64,000 nt of DNA from Mesobacillus maritimus (GCF_019749255.1 NZ_JACWFH010000007.1:1-64000); one strand, 5' to 3'; positions 25,976 through 34,512 are shown, counted from the first letter of the stretch. The notes: a model not told the origin generated them from the letters alone. Made by a program: numbers and translations.

Positions 25976-25988
25976 AAGGAGGGAGCGA

Positions 25989-27200
25989 GTGTTAAATCAA
26001 TCTGAATCAGTAGTTGAAAAATCAAATAAGCTTTTGGATCAATTAATCGAATGGCGTCGGATGTTTCATCAATATCCCGAACTCAGTTTTCAAGAGTACG
26101 GGACTTCCCGTTATATTGCGGAATCACTAAGGGATATCGCTGGGATGAAGGTTGAAACCGGAATTGGTGTTGACACGAGCGTCATCGGAACTTTAACTTC
26201 AGGTGAAGGTCCCACTATTGGACTTCGAGCAGACATAGACGCCCTTCCGATAAAAGAACGAAATTCGGTGCCTTACGCTTCTAAAAATGAAGGTGTAATG
26301 CATGCATGTGGGCATGATGCTCATACAGCCATTCTGTTAGGAGCAGCTCATGTCCTAGGCGAATGGTTTCAAAATGGAAAACTTCAGGGTACGGTCAAAT
26401 TTGTTTTTCAACCAGCTGAGGAAAATACCGATAAACATGGTTTAACAGGTTCTCCGTATTTGATTCAAGATGGTGCATATGAAGGGGTTGATGCCGCGAT
26501 TGCCCTTCATATGTGCCCTTGGCTTCAAGTCGGTGCCGTTCAAATAAACGATGGATATAGTATGGCAAATATCGATGTATTTCATGGGAAAATTTTAGGA
26601 TCCGGTGGTCATGCTGCATATCCTGAGCGCGGTAATGACCCTATATGGATGCTTGGGCCAGTTTTGCAAGCACTCTATGGAATTGTTTCACGGAAAATAT
26701 CTGCCTTAGATGCAGGAGTTGTGAGCGTAGGGCAAGTCCATGCTGGAACTGCAAGCAATATTCTTCCCTCGGAGGTTTTAATTGAAGGGACGATTCGTAG
26801 CTATTCCCCGGAAACTCGAGAGCTCCTTTCTGTTGAATTAGATAAGGCATTTTCAATCGTAAAAAACCTAGGAGGAGACTATTCGCTAAGGATTCAAAAA
26901 GGTGAACCGGCTTTAAGGAATTCTCCGATTATTAATAATTGGATATCCGTAACGATTCAACAACTTTTTCCTGATTTTATGATCATTAAACGTCCCTTTG
27001 GGATGGGAGGAGAGGATTTTGGCTATGTGACTGGAAAGCTTCCAGGTGCGATGTTTTTCCTTGGATGTGGTCAAAAGGATGGAATCCAACGAGAATTGCA
27101 TACTCCTTTCTTTGACCTGGATGAAAATTGTCTTCCGGTAGGGGTCGCAATTCTTTCAGAAACGGCGATGAAATTTTTAAAGGGGGAAGTTTCGCTATAA
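25989..27200 (+). CDS. M20 family amidohydrolase/deacetylase, possible DoeB2-type
   Basis: A 403-residue M20D-type aminoacylase. Metal-site motifs are present: MHACGHDAHTAILLGAAH near residue 105, QPAEENTD near 140 and LHMC near 175; the lid-domain region has GGHAAYPERGNDPI. The family removes acyl groups from N-acyl amino acids. In an ectoine cluster it would be expected to deacetylate N-acetyl-2,4-diaminobutyrate, the role of DoeB2-type enzymes in other bacteria. The start is GTG 25989, six bases after AAGGAGG; upstream codons in frame lack a binding site. Confidence 0.85.
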   Translation: MLNQSESVVEKSNKLLDQLIEWRRMFHQYPELSFQEYGTSRYIAESLRDIAGMKVETGIGVDTSVIGTLTSGEGPTIGLRADIDALPIKERNSVPYASKNEGVMHACGHDAHTAILLGAAHVLGEWFQNGKLQGTVKFVFQPAEENTDKHGLTGSPYLIQDGAYEGVDAAIALHMCPWLQVGAVQINDGYSMANIDVFHGKILGSGGHAAYPERGNDPIWMLGPVLQALYGIVSRKISALDAGVVSVGQVHAGTASNILPSEVLIEGTIRSYSPETRELLSVELDKAFSIVKNLGGDYSLRIQKGEPALRNSPIINNWISVTIQQLFPDFMIIKRPFGMGGEDFGYVTGKLPGAMFFLGCGQKDGIQRELHTPFFDLDENCLPVGVAILSETAMKFLKGEVSL

Positions 27201-27213
27201 GGGGGAAACCAGA

Positions 27214-28269
27214 TTGAGACAGAAACTAGCATTTATCGGCTTTGGCGTTGTCGGTCAGGGTTTAGCAGAAATTTTACGAAATAAACAAGCGTTTTTACAA
27301 AAAGAGGAAGACTTTGAGACGGAGATTGTTGCGATTTCCGATTTAACGAAGGGATCGATTTACCATCCAGCTGGGCTAGATATTGATAAGGTGTTAAAAG
27401 TGTTAAGGGAGACTGGGAATGTAGAGAATTATCCAGATATTAAGGGTTTAGTGAAAGGATGGGATAGTCTTAGGACGATTACCGATAGTAATGCGGATAC
27501 AATCGTTGAAGTTTCCTATACAGATGTAAAAACTGGTCAACCGGCTATCAATCATTGTAAAGCCGCATTTGAGAGTGGGAAAAATGTCGTTATGACGAAT
27601 AAAGGTCCTATTGCTCTGGCTTATAAACAGCTGTCAGATTTGGCAGAGAAACACGGTGTTAGCTGGGGCTTTGAAGGGACAGTTATGAGCGGGACACCAG
27701 CATTGAGAATGCCGAAGCTCACACTTGCAGGGAACGAAATTACAGAGATTCGTGGGATTTTAAATGGCACGACAAATTTCATCTTAACAAAGATGGAAGA
27801 AGAAGGCGTTACGTATGAGGACGCCTTAAAACAAGCACAAGAATTTGGGTATGCAGAGGCTGACCCGACAAGCGATGTGGAAGGGTATGATGCATGTTAT
27901 AAAATTGTCATCTTAGCTAATTATGTCATGAATGCTCCTTTAAAAGTAGAGGAAGTGGCTTGTACGGGGATTTCAGGAATTACCTTGGTAGACATCCATG
28001 AGGCAAAGGCAGAGGGAAAGCGTTGGAAGCTGTTGGCGAAAGCTTATAAAGAAGGAGGGAAGATAACCGCTTCAATTGCCCCAGAAAAATTGGAAATGAC
28101 CGACCCGCTTGCTGCAATCAGTGGTGCGACAAACGCTATTAGCTATGAGTGTGACCTTTTAGGAACCGTGACCTTAAGTGGTGCAGGAGCAGGAAAAGTC
28201 GAAACAGGTTTTTCCTTGTTAATAGACCTTATTAACATCAACCGGGAAATGAAGCATGAAGATTATTGA
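27214..28269 (+). CDS. Homoserine dehydrogenase (without ACT domain)
   Basis: A 351-residue NAD(P)-dependent oxidoreductase. The N-terminus is a Rossmann fold, FIGFGVVGQGLAEIL; the catalytic part has NKGPIALAYKQL, GTVMSGTPAL, IRGILNGTTNFILTKMEEEG and FGYAEADPTSDVEGYDA. This is the homoserine dehydrogenase pattern, but the C-terminal ACT regulatory domain of the biosynthetic Hom is missing. It interconverts aspartate semialdehyde and homoserine. Inside a catabolic operon it may carry aspartate semialdehyde to homoserine. It begins with TTG, eight bases after GGGGGA, 13 bases after the M20 gene. Confidence 0.88.
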   Translation: MRQKLAFIGFGVVGQGLAEILRNKQAFLQKEEDFETEIVAISDLTKGSIYHPAGLDIDKVLKVLRETGNVENYPDIKGLVKGWDSLRTITDSNADTIVEVSYTDVKTGQPAINHCKAAFESGKNVVMTNKGPIALAYKQLSDLAEKHGVSWGFEGTVMSGTPALRMPKLTLAGNEITEIRGILNGTTNFILTKMEEEGVTYEDALKQAQEFGYAEADPTSDVEGYDACYKIVILANYVMNAPLKVEEVACTGISGITLVDIHEAKAEGKRWKLLAKAYKEGGKITASIAPEKLEMTDPLAAISGATNAISYECDLLGTVTLSGAGAGKVETGFSLLIDLININREMKHEDY

Positions 28270-28283
28270 AGGGCGTGAAAGTG

Positions 28284-29717
28284 ATGAAGGCGAAGGTGAC
28301 TGGAAGAAAGATGTTTTTCGCTGGGAAATGGGTAGCGAGAAGTAGAGTCATTAAAGTATACGACCCACAAGATAACAGCCTAATAGATACTGTACCTGCT
28401 GCGACTGTTGAAGACATTCTTAAATGTATTGATGAGGCTAAAGATGGAGCAAAGATTGCTGCTCGTTTACCAGTTCATAGACGAATGTCTATTCTTCAAA
28501 AGGCGGCAGATTATATAGAGAGTAATCAAAAAACCTATGCCAATACAATTGCGCGTGAGGGGAGCAAAACCATCCGTGAAGCAACAAAAGAGGTGGGTAG
28601 ATGCATTCAAACGCTTAGAATTAGTGCAGAAGAGGCAAGAAGGATACATGGGGAAACCATAGCTTTTGACCAAATGCCAGGAAGTGAAAATCGATTTGGC
28701 TATTATCAACGCGTTCCAATTGGGATCATTGGTGCGATTACTCCTTTTAATGACCCACTTAATCTTGTAGCTCATAAAGTTGGTCCAGCAATAGCTGCTG
28801 GGAATGCAATCATTGTAAAACCTGCCACGGTCACACCCTTAAGTGCTTTGTTGCTTGCTGAAGCATTCGCGGAAGCAGGTCTCCCAGAGAAGGTTTTGTC
28901 CGTTATCACTGGATATGGAAATGAAATTGGGGATGCTCTTGTTACTCATCATGCTGTACGGATGATTTCTTTTACCGGTGGACTTAATGCCGGTGAAGAA
29001 ATTGTACGAAAGGCAGGGTTGAAGAAGGTTAGTATGGAGCTCGGATCAAATTCCCCGGTTATTGTGTTAGAAGATGCTAACCTAGAGGATGCTGTTAAGG
29101 CTACCATTGCTGGGGCTTTTTGGGCTGCAGGTCAAAATTGCCTTGGGGTCCAACGAGTGTTCATTCAAGAGAAGATTATGGAACCTTTCCAAAAGGCCTT
29201 TGTTCAGCTTACGCGTCAATATCACATTGGGAATAAACTCTCTCCGAAAACAGATATGGGACCCCTTATCAGTGAGTTGGAAGCCATCCGAGTGGAGACG
29301 ATGGTGAACGAAGCGGTTGAAAAAGGGGCCGTGCTGCTAACAGGAGGAAAACGTGATGGAGCATACTATTTGCCAACGGTGATAACAAATGTTCCTGAGG
29401 ATTGCACGATTGCTAAAGAAGAAATTTTTGGACCAGTAGTTCTTCTATATTCTGTGAAAGACCTAGATATGGCAATTAATACAGCAAACAGTGTGAATTA
29501 TGGGTTACAAGCAGGTATCTTTACCAATGACGTCCATAAAGCTCATGAAGCCATTTCACGATTGGAAGTTGGTGGAATCATGATAAATGATAGCAGTGAC
29601 TATCGAATCGATGCCATGCCATTTGGAGGTGTGAAAAAGTCGGGTCTAGGCCGTGAGGGAATATCATTTGCTATCCAAGAAATGACAGAGGTCAAAGTGG
29701 TCTGCTTTAAATTATAA
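28284..29717 (+). CDS. Aldehyde dehydrogenase, semialdehyde dehydrogenase-like (DoeC-type role)
   Basis: A 477-residue NAD(P)-dependent aldehyde dehydrogenase. The catalytic Cys lies in AGQNCLGVQRVF, the general-base Glu in SMELGSNSPVIVLED, and the N-terminal motif PVGIIGAITPFNDP is present. As last gene of the operon it would suit oxidation of aspartate semialdehyde to aspartate (the DoeC step), but succinate semialdehyde or another aldehyde is also possible. The ATG at 28284 is used; the frame is open back to TTG 28266, which overlaps the upstream gene. A strong terminator follows. Confidence 0.85.
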   Translation: MKAKVTGRKMFFAGKWVARSRVIKVYDPQDNSLIDTVPAATVEDILKCIDEAKDGAKIAARLPVHRRMSILQKAADYIESNQKTYANTIAREGSKTIREATKEVGRCIQTLRISAEEARRIHGETIAFDQMPGSENRFGYYQRVPIGIIGAITPFNDPLNLVAHKVGPAIAAGNAIIVKPATVTPLSALLLAEAFAEAGLPEKVLSVITGYGNEIGDALVTHHAVRMISFTGGLNAGEEIVRKAGLKKVSMELGSNSPVIVLEDANLEDAVKATIAGAFWAAGQNCLGVQRVFIQEKIMEPFQKAFVQLTRQYHIGNKLSPKTDMGPLISELEAIRVETMVNEAVEKGAVLLTGGKRDGAYYLPTVITNVPEDCTIAKEEIFGPVVLLYSVKDLDMAINTANSVNYGLQAGIFTNDVHKAHEAISRLEVGGIMINDSSDYRIDAMPFGGVKKSGLGREGISFAIQEMTEVKVVCFKL

Positions 29718-29721
29718 GAAG

Positions 29722-29746
29722 AGGGCACCATCAGGATGGTGCCCTA
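29722..29746. terminator. Bidirectional terminator
   Basis: AGGGCACCAT (29722-29731) / ATGGTGCCCT (29736-29745) with a four-base loop. It lies between the ends of the ectoine-type operon and the convergent coat genes. No strong T run follows. Confidence 0.7.
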
Positions 29747-29748
29747 GG

Positions 29749-30054
29749 TTAATCCATATTCTCTGCAAGATTTAACGCCGTATCAGATGCGGTTAAATCG
29801 ACATTGAGCTGTTCTCCTAATAAATGTGGGTGATAATAGCCTTTTTCAATCATATAATTTGTCATTTTCTCATGAGTGTCAATTGCAGTTCTTAATTGTT
29901 CTCTTAAGGCAGCTCTCAGTTCTGGAGTAGCTGTTTCCGTAATCGCAGCTGAGTAATCTTTAATAGAAGCCTTTACCGAAATTAGAAAGTCCGTTGCAAT
30001 AACCTGATCGGTAATGCCGCCCATCCCCATCAAGTTCTGAATGAGTTGATTCAT
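29749..30054 (-). CDS. yraD: CotF-like spore coat protein (YraD-like)
   Basis: A 101-residue ferritin-like coat protein. Core: QVIATDFLISVKASIKDYSAAI, ETATPELRAALREQL, HEKMTNYMIEKGYYHPH. It is a paralogue of the plus-strand gene at 30636 (ALDFLLSVKNGIRNYGFAIS, ETASPELRTILTKQM). ATG 30054 has GGGAGGA at five bases; the longer frame from 30111 is not used. It overlaps the upstream gene by four bases. Order and sizes recall the yraG-yraF-adhB-yraE-yraD region of B. subtilis, so the symbol is by context and size. Confidence 0.8.
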   Translation of the reverse strand: MNQLIQNLMGMGGITDQVIATDFLISVKASIKDYSAAITETATPELRAALREQLRTAIDTHEKMTNYMIEKGYYHPHLLGEQLNVDLTASDTALNLAENMD

Positions 30055-30257
30055 TGTAGTTCCTCCCGCTTCGTCAAGAACTGCTGTATTTGTTTTATAT
30101 GCTGAGAACAAGTATCGGCATCCTGCTCAAGAATCGCTTTTAATTCGGGGTCTTGTACTAACTTACTCATCGTACTTGTCTTCGTTAAGCTAAGGTGTTT
30201 CAATGTCAGAATCTCATGAACATCTAGTGTTTCATGTAGTCCTAAATACTTGATCAT
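30051..30257 (-). CDS. yraE: Short CotF-like coat protein (YraE-like)
   Basis: A 68-residue protein: LGLHETLDVHEILTLKHLSL, DPELKAILEQDADTCSQHIKQ. It aligns with the divergent 69-residue protein at 30410 (LALHETLETHEILNFKTVCL, DNELKQLMEKDVQQSITAI). HExxxxHE places acidic and His residues as in the ferritin-like coat group. ATG 30257 follows GGAGTGAAGGA. Its stop overlaps the start of the yraD-like gene, giving a coupled pair. The much longer frame upstream has no support. Confidence 0.78.
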   Translation of the reverse strand: MIKYLGLHETLDVHEILTLKHLSLTKTSTMSKLVQDPELKAILEQDADTCSQHIKQIQQFLTKREELQ

Positions 30258-30409
30258 ATCCTTCACTCCATTATCGCTTTTTGCTCTTTTATCATCTCTA
30301 TACAAGTGAAATTTATGCTGGTTACGAGTTGTCAGAATCTCCCACGCCATAGAAATGAGATGTTGGGGAAAATAGGGTGGATGATATAAATGAAACTGGA
30401 GGTAGGTGT

Positions 30410-30619
30410 ATGACAAAGGAAACATTAGCATTACATGAAACCCTTGAAACCCATGAAATACTCAATTTTAAAACGGTTTGTTTACTAAGATCTAAATTAA
30501 TGCAGGGTTTATGCTTTGATAACGAGTTAAAGCAATTAATGGAAAAGGATGTCCAGCAATCAATCACTGCAATTAATGAGCTTGCTGGGTACTATAAACA
30601 TAATGAATTATTACATTAA
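30410..30619 (+). CDS. yraG: Short CotF-like coat protein (YraG-like)
   Basis: A 69-residue paralogue of the gene at 30051-30257, encoded divergently. It carries the same LHETLETHEIL opening and the ELKQLMEKDVQ helix. ATG 30410 follows GGAGG by nine bases; the frame extends 11 codons upstream without a better start. It is followed 16 bases later by the longer partner and then by adhB, as in the B. subtilis yraG-yraF-adhB order. Expected in the spore coat. Confidence 0.78.
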   Translation: MTKETLALHETLETHEILNFKTVCLLRSKLMQGLCFDNELKQLMEKDVQQSITAINELAGYYKHNELLH

Positions 30620-30635
30620 TTCTTGAGGTGAAAAG

Positions 30636-30995
30636 ATGAAAGACTATTTGGACCCCAGAAATGCAGAGGGGATGCCTAATTTAGCTGACTCTGCATTTGC
30701 GCTGGACTTTTTATTATCGGTGAAAAATGGAATACGTAATTACGGATTTGCGATTTCAGAGACTGCCAGTCCGGAGCTTAGAACTATTTTGACTAAGCAA
30801 ATGGAAGCAGCGATGGATTTACATGCGGAAATTGCTGATTTTATGATAAAAAAAGGTTGGCTGAATCCAAGTGATTTTAAAACCCAGTATGAAGTAGACT
30901 TAAAAGCCGCTGAAACAGCGGTACAGATTGCTCAGATGAATTTATTCCCAATGGATACAGACCGAAGAGGGATGTTTGCGACACCTAATAAATAA
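30636..30995 (+). CDS. yraF: CotF-like spore coat protein (YraF-like)
   Basis: A 119-residue ferritin-like protein, paralogous to the minus-strand gene at 29749. Shared core: FLLSVKNGIRNYGFAISETASPELR and a FMIKKGWLNPSDF segment; it adds a C-terminal tail MDTDRRGMFATPNK that is absent from its paralogue. Ribosome binding site GAGGTG. Directly upstream of adhB, 20 bases away, and probably in one transcript with it. Confidence 0.8.
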   Translation: MKDYLDPRNAEGMPNLADSAFALDFLLSVKNGIRNYGFAISETASPELRTILTKQMEAAMDLHAEIADFMIKKGWLNPSDFKTQYEVDLKAAETAVQIAQMNLFPMDTDRRGMFATPNK

Positions 30996-31015
30996 GGAAG
31001 GAGGGATAATTTCTA

Positions 31016-32155
31016 ATGAAAGCTGTGACATATCAGGGTATTAAAAACGTAGAAGTAAGAGAAGTAAAAACCCCAGATATTAAGAATGCGGATGATATTA
31101 TTGTAAAAGTAACGACTTCGGCGATTTGTGGATCTGATTTACATTTAATCCATGGCATGATTCCCAATTCACCAACAGATTTTGTTATCGGGCATGAGCC
31201 ACTTGGCATAGTCGAAGAGGTTGGCCCTGAGGTAACAAAAGTTAAAAAAGGGGACCGTGTCATTATTCCTTTCCAAGCAGCATGTGGTCATTGTTGGTAT
31301 TGCAATCATGACTTAACGAGTCAGTGTGACAATTCCAATCCTCATGGTGAGATGGGTGGTTTTTTTGGTTATTCAGAATTAACTGGTGGAATTGCAGGCG
31401 GCCAAGCTGAATATCTACGTGTTCCTTATGGCAATTTCACACCTTTTAAAATCCCAGAGAATTGCGAAGTAGAGGATGAAAAATTAGTATTGCTTGCAGA
31501 TGCAGCAGGAACTGCTTACTGGAGTGTGGACCATTCGGGAGTAAAAGAAGGAGACACTGTGGTGATTCTCGGATGTGGACCTGTTGGGCTATTAGCACAA
31601 AAATTTGCTTGGTTAAAAGGTGCAAGCAGAGTCATCGCGGTTGATTACATTGATTATCGCCTACAGCATGCTAAAAGAACCAATAAAGTTGAAATAATTA
31701 ACTTTGAGCAACATCAAAACACAGGTGAATATATTAAAGAAATTACTAAAGGTGGCGCAGACATTGTCATTGATGCTGTCGGGATGGATGGAAAATTCAC
31801 GCCAATGGAGTTTCTAGCAACTGGGATGAAAATGCAAGGGGGAGCGATGGGCGCGTTGGTTATCGCTAGCCAAGCTGTCCGTAAAGGAGGAACCATTCAA
31901 GTAACAGGTGTATATGGTGGCAGATACAACGCCTTTCCACTCGGGGATATTTTTCAGCGTAATGTGGACTTAAAAACTGGACAAGCACCTGTTATCCCAT
32001 ATATGCCACTTCTATACGATTTAGCAAATCAGGGAAAGGTGGATATGGCTGATATTATTACCCATGTTCTACCTCTCGATCAAGCCAAGCATGGTTATGA
32101 AGTCTTTGATACAAAGACTGAAGATTGCATCAAGGTGGTATTGAAACCGCATTAA
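31016..32155 (+). CDS. adhB: Zinc-dependent alcohol dehydrogenase (AdhB-like)
   Basis: A 379-residue MDR-superfamily dehydrogenase. Catalytic zinc site: AICGSDLHLIHGM (Cys 38) with GHEPLGIVEEVG (His-Glu); structural zinc cysteines in AACGHCWYCNHDLTSQC; cofactor motif ILGCGPVGLLAQKFAW. The length and position behind yraG-yraF match AdhB of B. subtilis, a glutathione-independent formaldehyde dehydrogenase-like enzyme. The physiological substrate is not known; the coat gene context suggests a sporulation-time role. Confidence 0.88.
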   Translation: MKAVTYQGIKNVEVREVKTPDIKNADDIIVKVTTSAICGSDLHLIHGMIPNSPTDFVIGHEPLGIVEEVGPEVTKVKKGDRVIIPFQAACGHCWYCNHDLTSQCDNSNPHGEMGGFFGYSELTGGIAGGQAEYLRVPYGNFTPFKIPENCEVEDEKLVLLADAAGTAYWSVDHSGVKEGDTVVILGCGPVGLLAQKFAWLKGASRVIAVDYIDYRLQHAKRTNKVEIINFEQHQNTGEYIKEITKGGADIVIDAVGMDGKFTPMEFLATGMKMQGGAMGALVIASQAVRKGGTIQVTGVYGGRYNAFPLGDIFQRNVDLKTGQAPVIPYMPLLYDLANQGKVDMADIITHVLPLDQAKHGYEVFDTKTEDCIKVVLKPH

Positions 32156-32159
32156 AAAA

Positions 32160-32202
32160 AGGAACTGCTAACTAACTTCATTAGTGGGCAGTTCTTTTCT
32201 AT
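32160..32202 (+). terminator. Terminator of adhB
   Basis: GAACTGC (32162-32168) / GCAGTTC (32188-32194), with a large loop, followed by TTTTCTATTTT. Confidence 0.65.
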
Positions 32203-32346
32203 TTTGTAAGGTACCATTTCCAAATGTCTCCTCATCAAAATGAGATCCTTGAATCTAGATTCCACCTCCTTTCTAATCAAAGCCCAATCATAAAGAAGCT
32301 GTTATGCATAATTTAGTAGTGACCGAAAAAAAGTGGAGGTGGAAAA

Positions 32347-32454
32347 ATGAGCGGTAAAGGTGGATATGGAGCAGGCTTTGCTTTGCTTGTGGTGTTGTTT
32401 ATCCTATTGATTATTGTTGGTGCTGGTGGTTATGGACGAGGTTACGGTTGGTAA
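32347..32454 (+). CDS. YjcZ family sporulation peptide
   Basis: A 35-residue peptide, too short for standard gene callers. It has a Gly/Tyr-rich start (MSGKGGYGAGFALLVVLF), one hydrophobic helix, and a Gly/Tyr-rich end (GGYGRGYGW). This layout is typical of the YjcZ/SscA family of small spore proteins. Strong ribosome binding site GTGGAGGTGG. Upstream, CATAATTTA (32307-32315) fits the -10 of a mother-cell sigma factor. A strong terminator follows. Confidence 0.85.
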   Translation: MSGKGGYGAGFALLVVLFILLIIVGAGGYGRGYGW

Positions 32455-32467
32455 TCTTCTTCTAACA

Positions 32468-32503
32468 AAAAAGCAAGCTTCTAATGAAAGCTTGCTTTTT
32501 TTA
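32468..32503. terminator. Bidirectional terminator
   Basis: AGCAAGCTT (32472-32480) / AAGCTTGCT (32488-32496), flanked by A and T runs. Serves the YjcZ peptide gene and the convergent DUF421 gene. Confidence 0.85.
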
Positions 32504-32519
32504 TGGAATGGCTTAGACA

Positions 32520-33215
32520 TTAATGGAGTAAATTGTTTTTAGCGTCAATTAAAAGAGTGCCGTCCTGCTGGACTTGAGCGAAAAAAACATCGGAAACGCT
32601 ATTTACTCCAGCATTTTGAAGTTGCTGTTCTAACCACTTTTCATCAAGGTTCAGTTTTGATAAATTGTTTGAAAGAATTCTACCATCTGTAATGACTTCA
32701 GTTGGCAGTGGATACTGTTTTGTTTGGGTCATGATGTTCATGTCACTCTTAGTTAAAGGTTGTTTTGTTTCCTTAGGCATAACCGATAGTTTCCCGTTAG
32801 TTTCAAATATCGCGTAGTCAACATCGGCTAGAGAGAATATATTTTTCTGCCTAAGCATCGCGTTTAAAGCATCTACATCTAATCGACTTTTGCGAAGGGC
32901 TCTTTCAACAATTTTACCTTCTTTTATTACGATAATAGGGTCGCCAGTGGTAACCTTCCTCGCTTCTTTTGATTTAATATCAATAACATCCATAAGAAGG
33001 GTAAAGGCAGTCCAACCAGCAAGTGCGATAACCCCATTTCTAATACTTGTATTTGGGCTAACGACCAGGTTGGCAGCTATAGAGCCTATCGCAATTGCTG
33101 AAGTGAAGTTAAAGAACGTCATTTGACTAACTTCTTTTCGACCCATTATTCTAGTCATGGTAAATAATACGACAAAGCCGATAGCAATACGGGTGATTAA
33201 TTCTAAAATATTCAT
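32520..33215 (-). CDS. DUF421 membrane protein (YetF-like)
   Basis: A 231-residue protein with three N-terminal hydrophobic helices (about residues 5-80), including TRIMGRKEVSQMTFFNF, the family hallmark, followed by two cytoplasmic YetF-type domains (GDPIIVIKEGKIVERALRKSRL and the PTEVITDGRILSNNL / VFFAQVQQDGTLLID domain). YetF/DUF421 proteins occur in several copies in spore-formers; function is unclear, though relatives are tied to spore structure or germination. A separate gene at 15036 encodes only the last domain. Ribosome binding site AAGGGATTGGG. Confidence 0.88.
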   Translation of the reverse strand: MNILELITRIAIGFVVLFTMTRIMGRKEVSQMTFFNFTSAIAIGSIAANLVVSPNTSIRNGVIALAGWTAFTLLMDVIDIKSKEARKVTTGDPIIVIKEGKIVERALRKSRLDVDALNAMLRQKNIFSLADVDYAIFETNGKLSVMPKETKQPLTKSDMNIMTQTKQYPLPTEVITDGRILSNNLSKLNLDEKWLEQQLQNAGVNSVSDVFFAQVQQDGTLLIDAKNNLLH

Positions 33216-33365
33216 GTAAACCCAATCCCTTTACAACCAGTATGAGTTCATTATTTACAATTTAATTGGTTATTATACGAACTTTTAAAGGGTGGTAAGG
33301 GGTATCCTTTGCTGTTCTTTCATAAGGATTTCACTCGTGTGATTTTGATAGTGATTTGCACGAAC

Positions 33366-34214
33366 TTACATAATATTATCTGTGGAATCTACGTTCAAAT
33401 ACTTTTTTAAGGTTTGCTGCAACGTACCTCTTGTATCTGCCTTTTCAGTAAAAGATATACCAGAATGAATCATATTACGGACCAATTCTGGCCGAATCCC
33501 CGTTATAACAGCTTCGCACCCCATTAATGAAACTCCGCTAAGTACTTTTTGAAAATGGTCAAGGATGTCTTTTTCCATATTTACAATTCCCGATAGGTCA
33601 ATGATCAATGTTTGAACTTTAAGATTGGCAATATCAATTAAAACTTTTTCTTCAATCGTCTTAATTCGGTAGGAATCAATCATACCAATCAATGGTAAAA
33701 CGGCCACTGTCGGGCTAACAGGAATAATTGGTACAGATAAATGCTCAACCAACTTCCTTTGTGAACTAATTAATTCATCTTTATAATTCGAGTAACTAAG
33801 GAAAAAAGTATTAAGAAATTGATCAAGCTGTTCATTAATCTGCTTTTCTAAATCATAGAATCGGTCGAGTTCGTTTGAGTTGTTACTCAGCTGATCGTAC
33901 TTATAAAGAAAATGCCACAGAGTTCTCCGAATTGCCTGGACCCATTCTAATTTAAATGCCAACGTCATAGAATGCTTGGCCCAAACAATTCCTTCTTCAT
34001 TCGCAAATTGAACAAGTTCCTCTTCTCTTTGTTTGACAACATATAGCACCAGTCTTTGGGCATTAACTAAAAGATCGATATTACCCTTTTTCAATATGTC
34101 TTTTATTTTTGAAGCAACATTAACGGCTTCGGATAATAGCTTTTTTTCAAAATGTTGTTTGTTCTCTGTGATAAACTCAGCAATTGAGGTTCTTTCGTTA
34201 AACGTTAATTCCAT
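33366..34214 (-). CDS. RsbR-like STAS-domain stressosome protein
   Basis: A 282-residue protein. Residues 1 to about 150 form a helical sensor-like domain; residues about 165-275 are a STAS domain: PVSPTVAVLPLIGMIDSYR, LIIDLSGIVNME, GCEAVITGIRPELVRNMI. This is the layout of RsbR co-antagonists, which form the stressosome with RsbS and RsbT and control sigma-B. By eye, the position of the first phosphorylated Thr is Ser (GMIDSYR) and that of the second (usually in VDT) is occupied by NMEK, so regulation may differ. No RsbS, RsbT or sigma-B gene is near. Ribosome binding site AAGGAG. Confidence 0.8.
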   Translation of the reverse strand: MELTFNERTSIAEFITENKQHFEKKLLSEAVNVASKIKDILKKGNIDLLVNAQRLVLYVVKQREEELVQFANEEGIVWAKHSMTLAFKLEWVQAIRRTLWHFLYKYDQLSNNSNELDRFYDLEKQINEQLDQFLNTFFLSYSNYKDELISSQRKLVEHLSVPIIPVSPTVAVLPLIGMIDSYRIKTIEEKVLIDIANLKVQTLIIDLSGIVNMEKDILDHFQKVLSGVSLMGCEAVITGIRPELVRNMIHSGISFTEKADTRGTLQQTLKKYLNVDSTDNIM

Positions 34215-34512
34215 TGTGACGCAACTCCTTCAATTCATGGTGATCTATTTATCCTGATTTAAGAGTATTTCGACATAGTTCATGAAAATCCTTCCTAACC
34301 GATCTTTTTTTACTATGTAATTTAGTAAAAACAGATTATGGGGAAAAGTGGAATTAAGGAAAAGGTATGCTCCGACTCCTAAATATTTGCTTGTCCCTTA
34401 AATATTGGAAGGATATTCCTATGAATTGGAAGTCCTCAGTTGAAATTGGTGGAAAATAGCGATACGTGAGAAATTTGTCGGAATTTGTTGCCAAATTTTA
34501 CAACAGAAAGTA

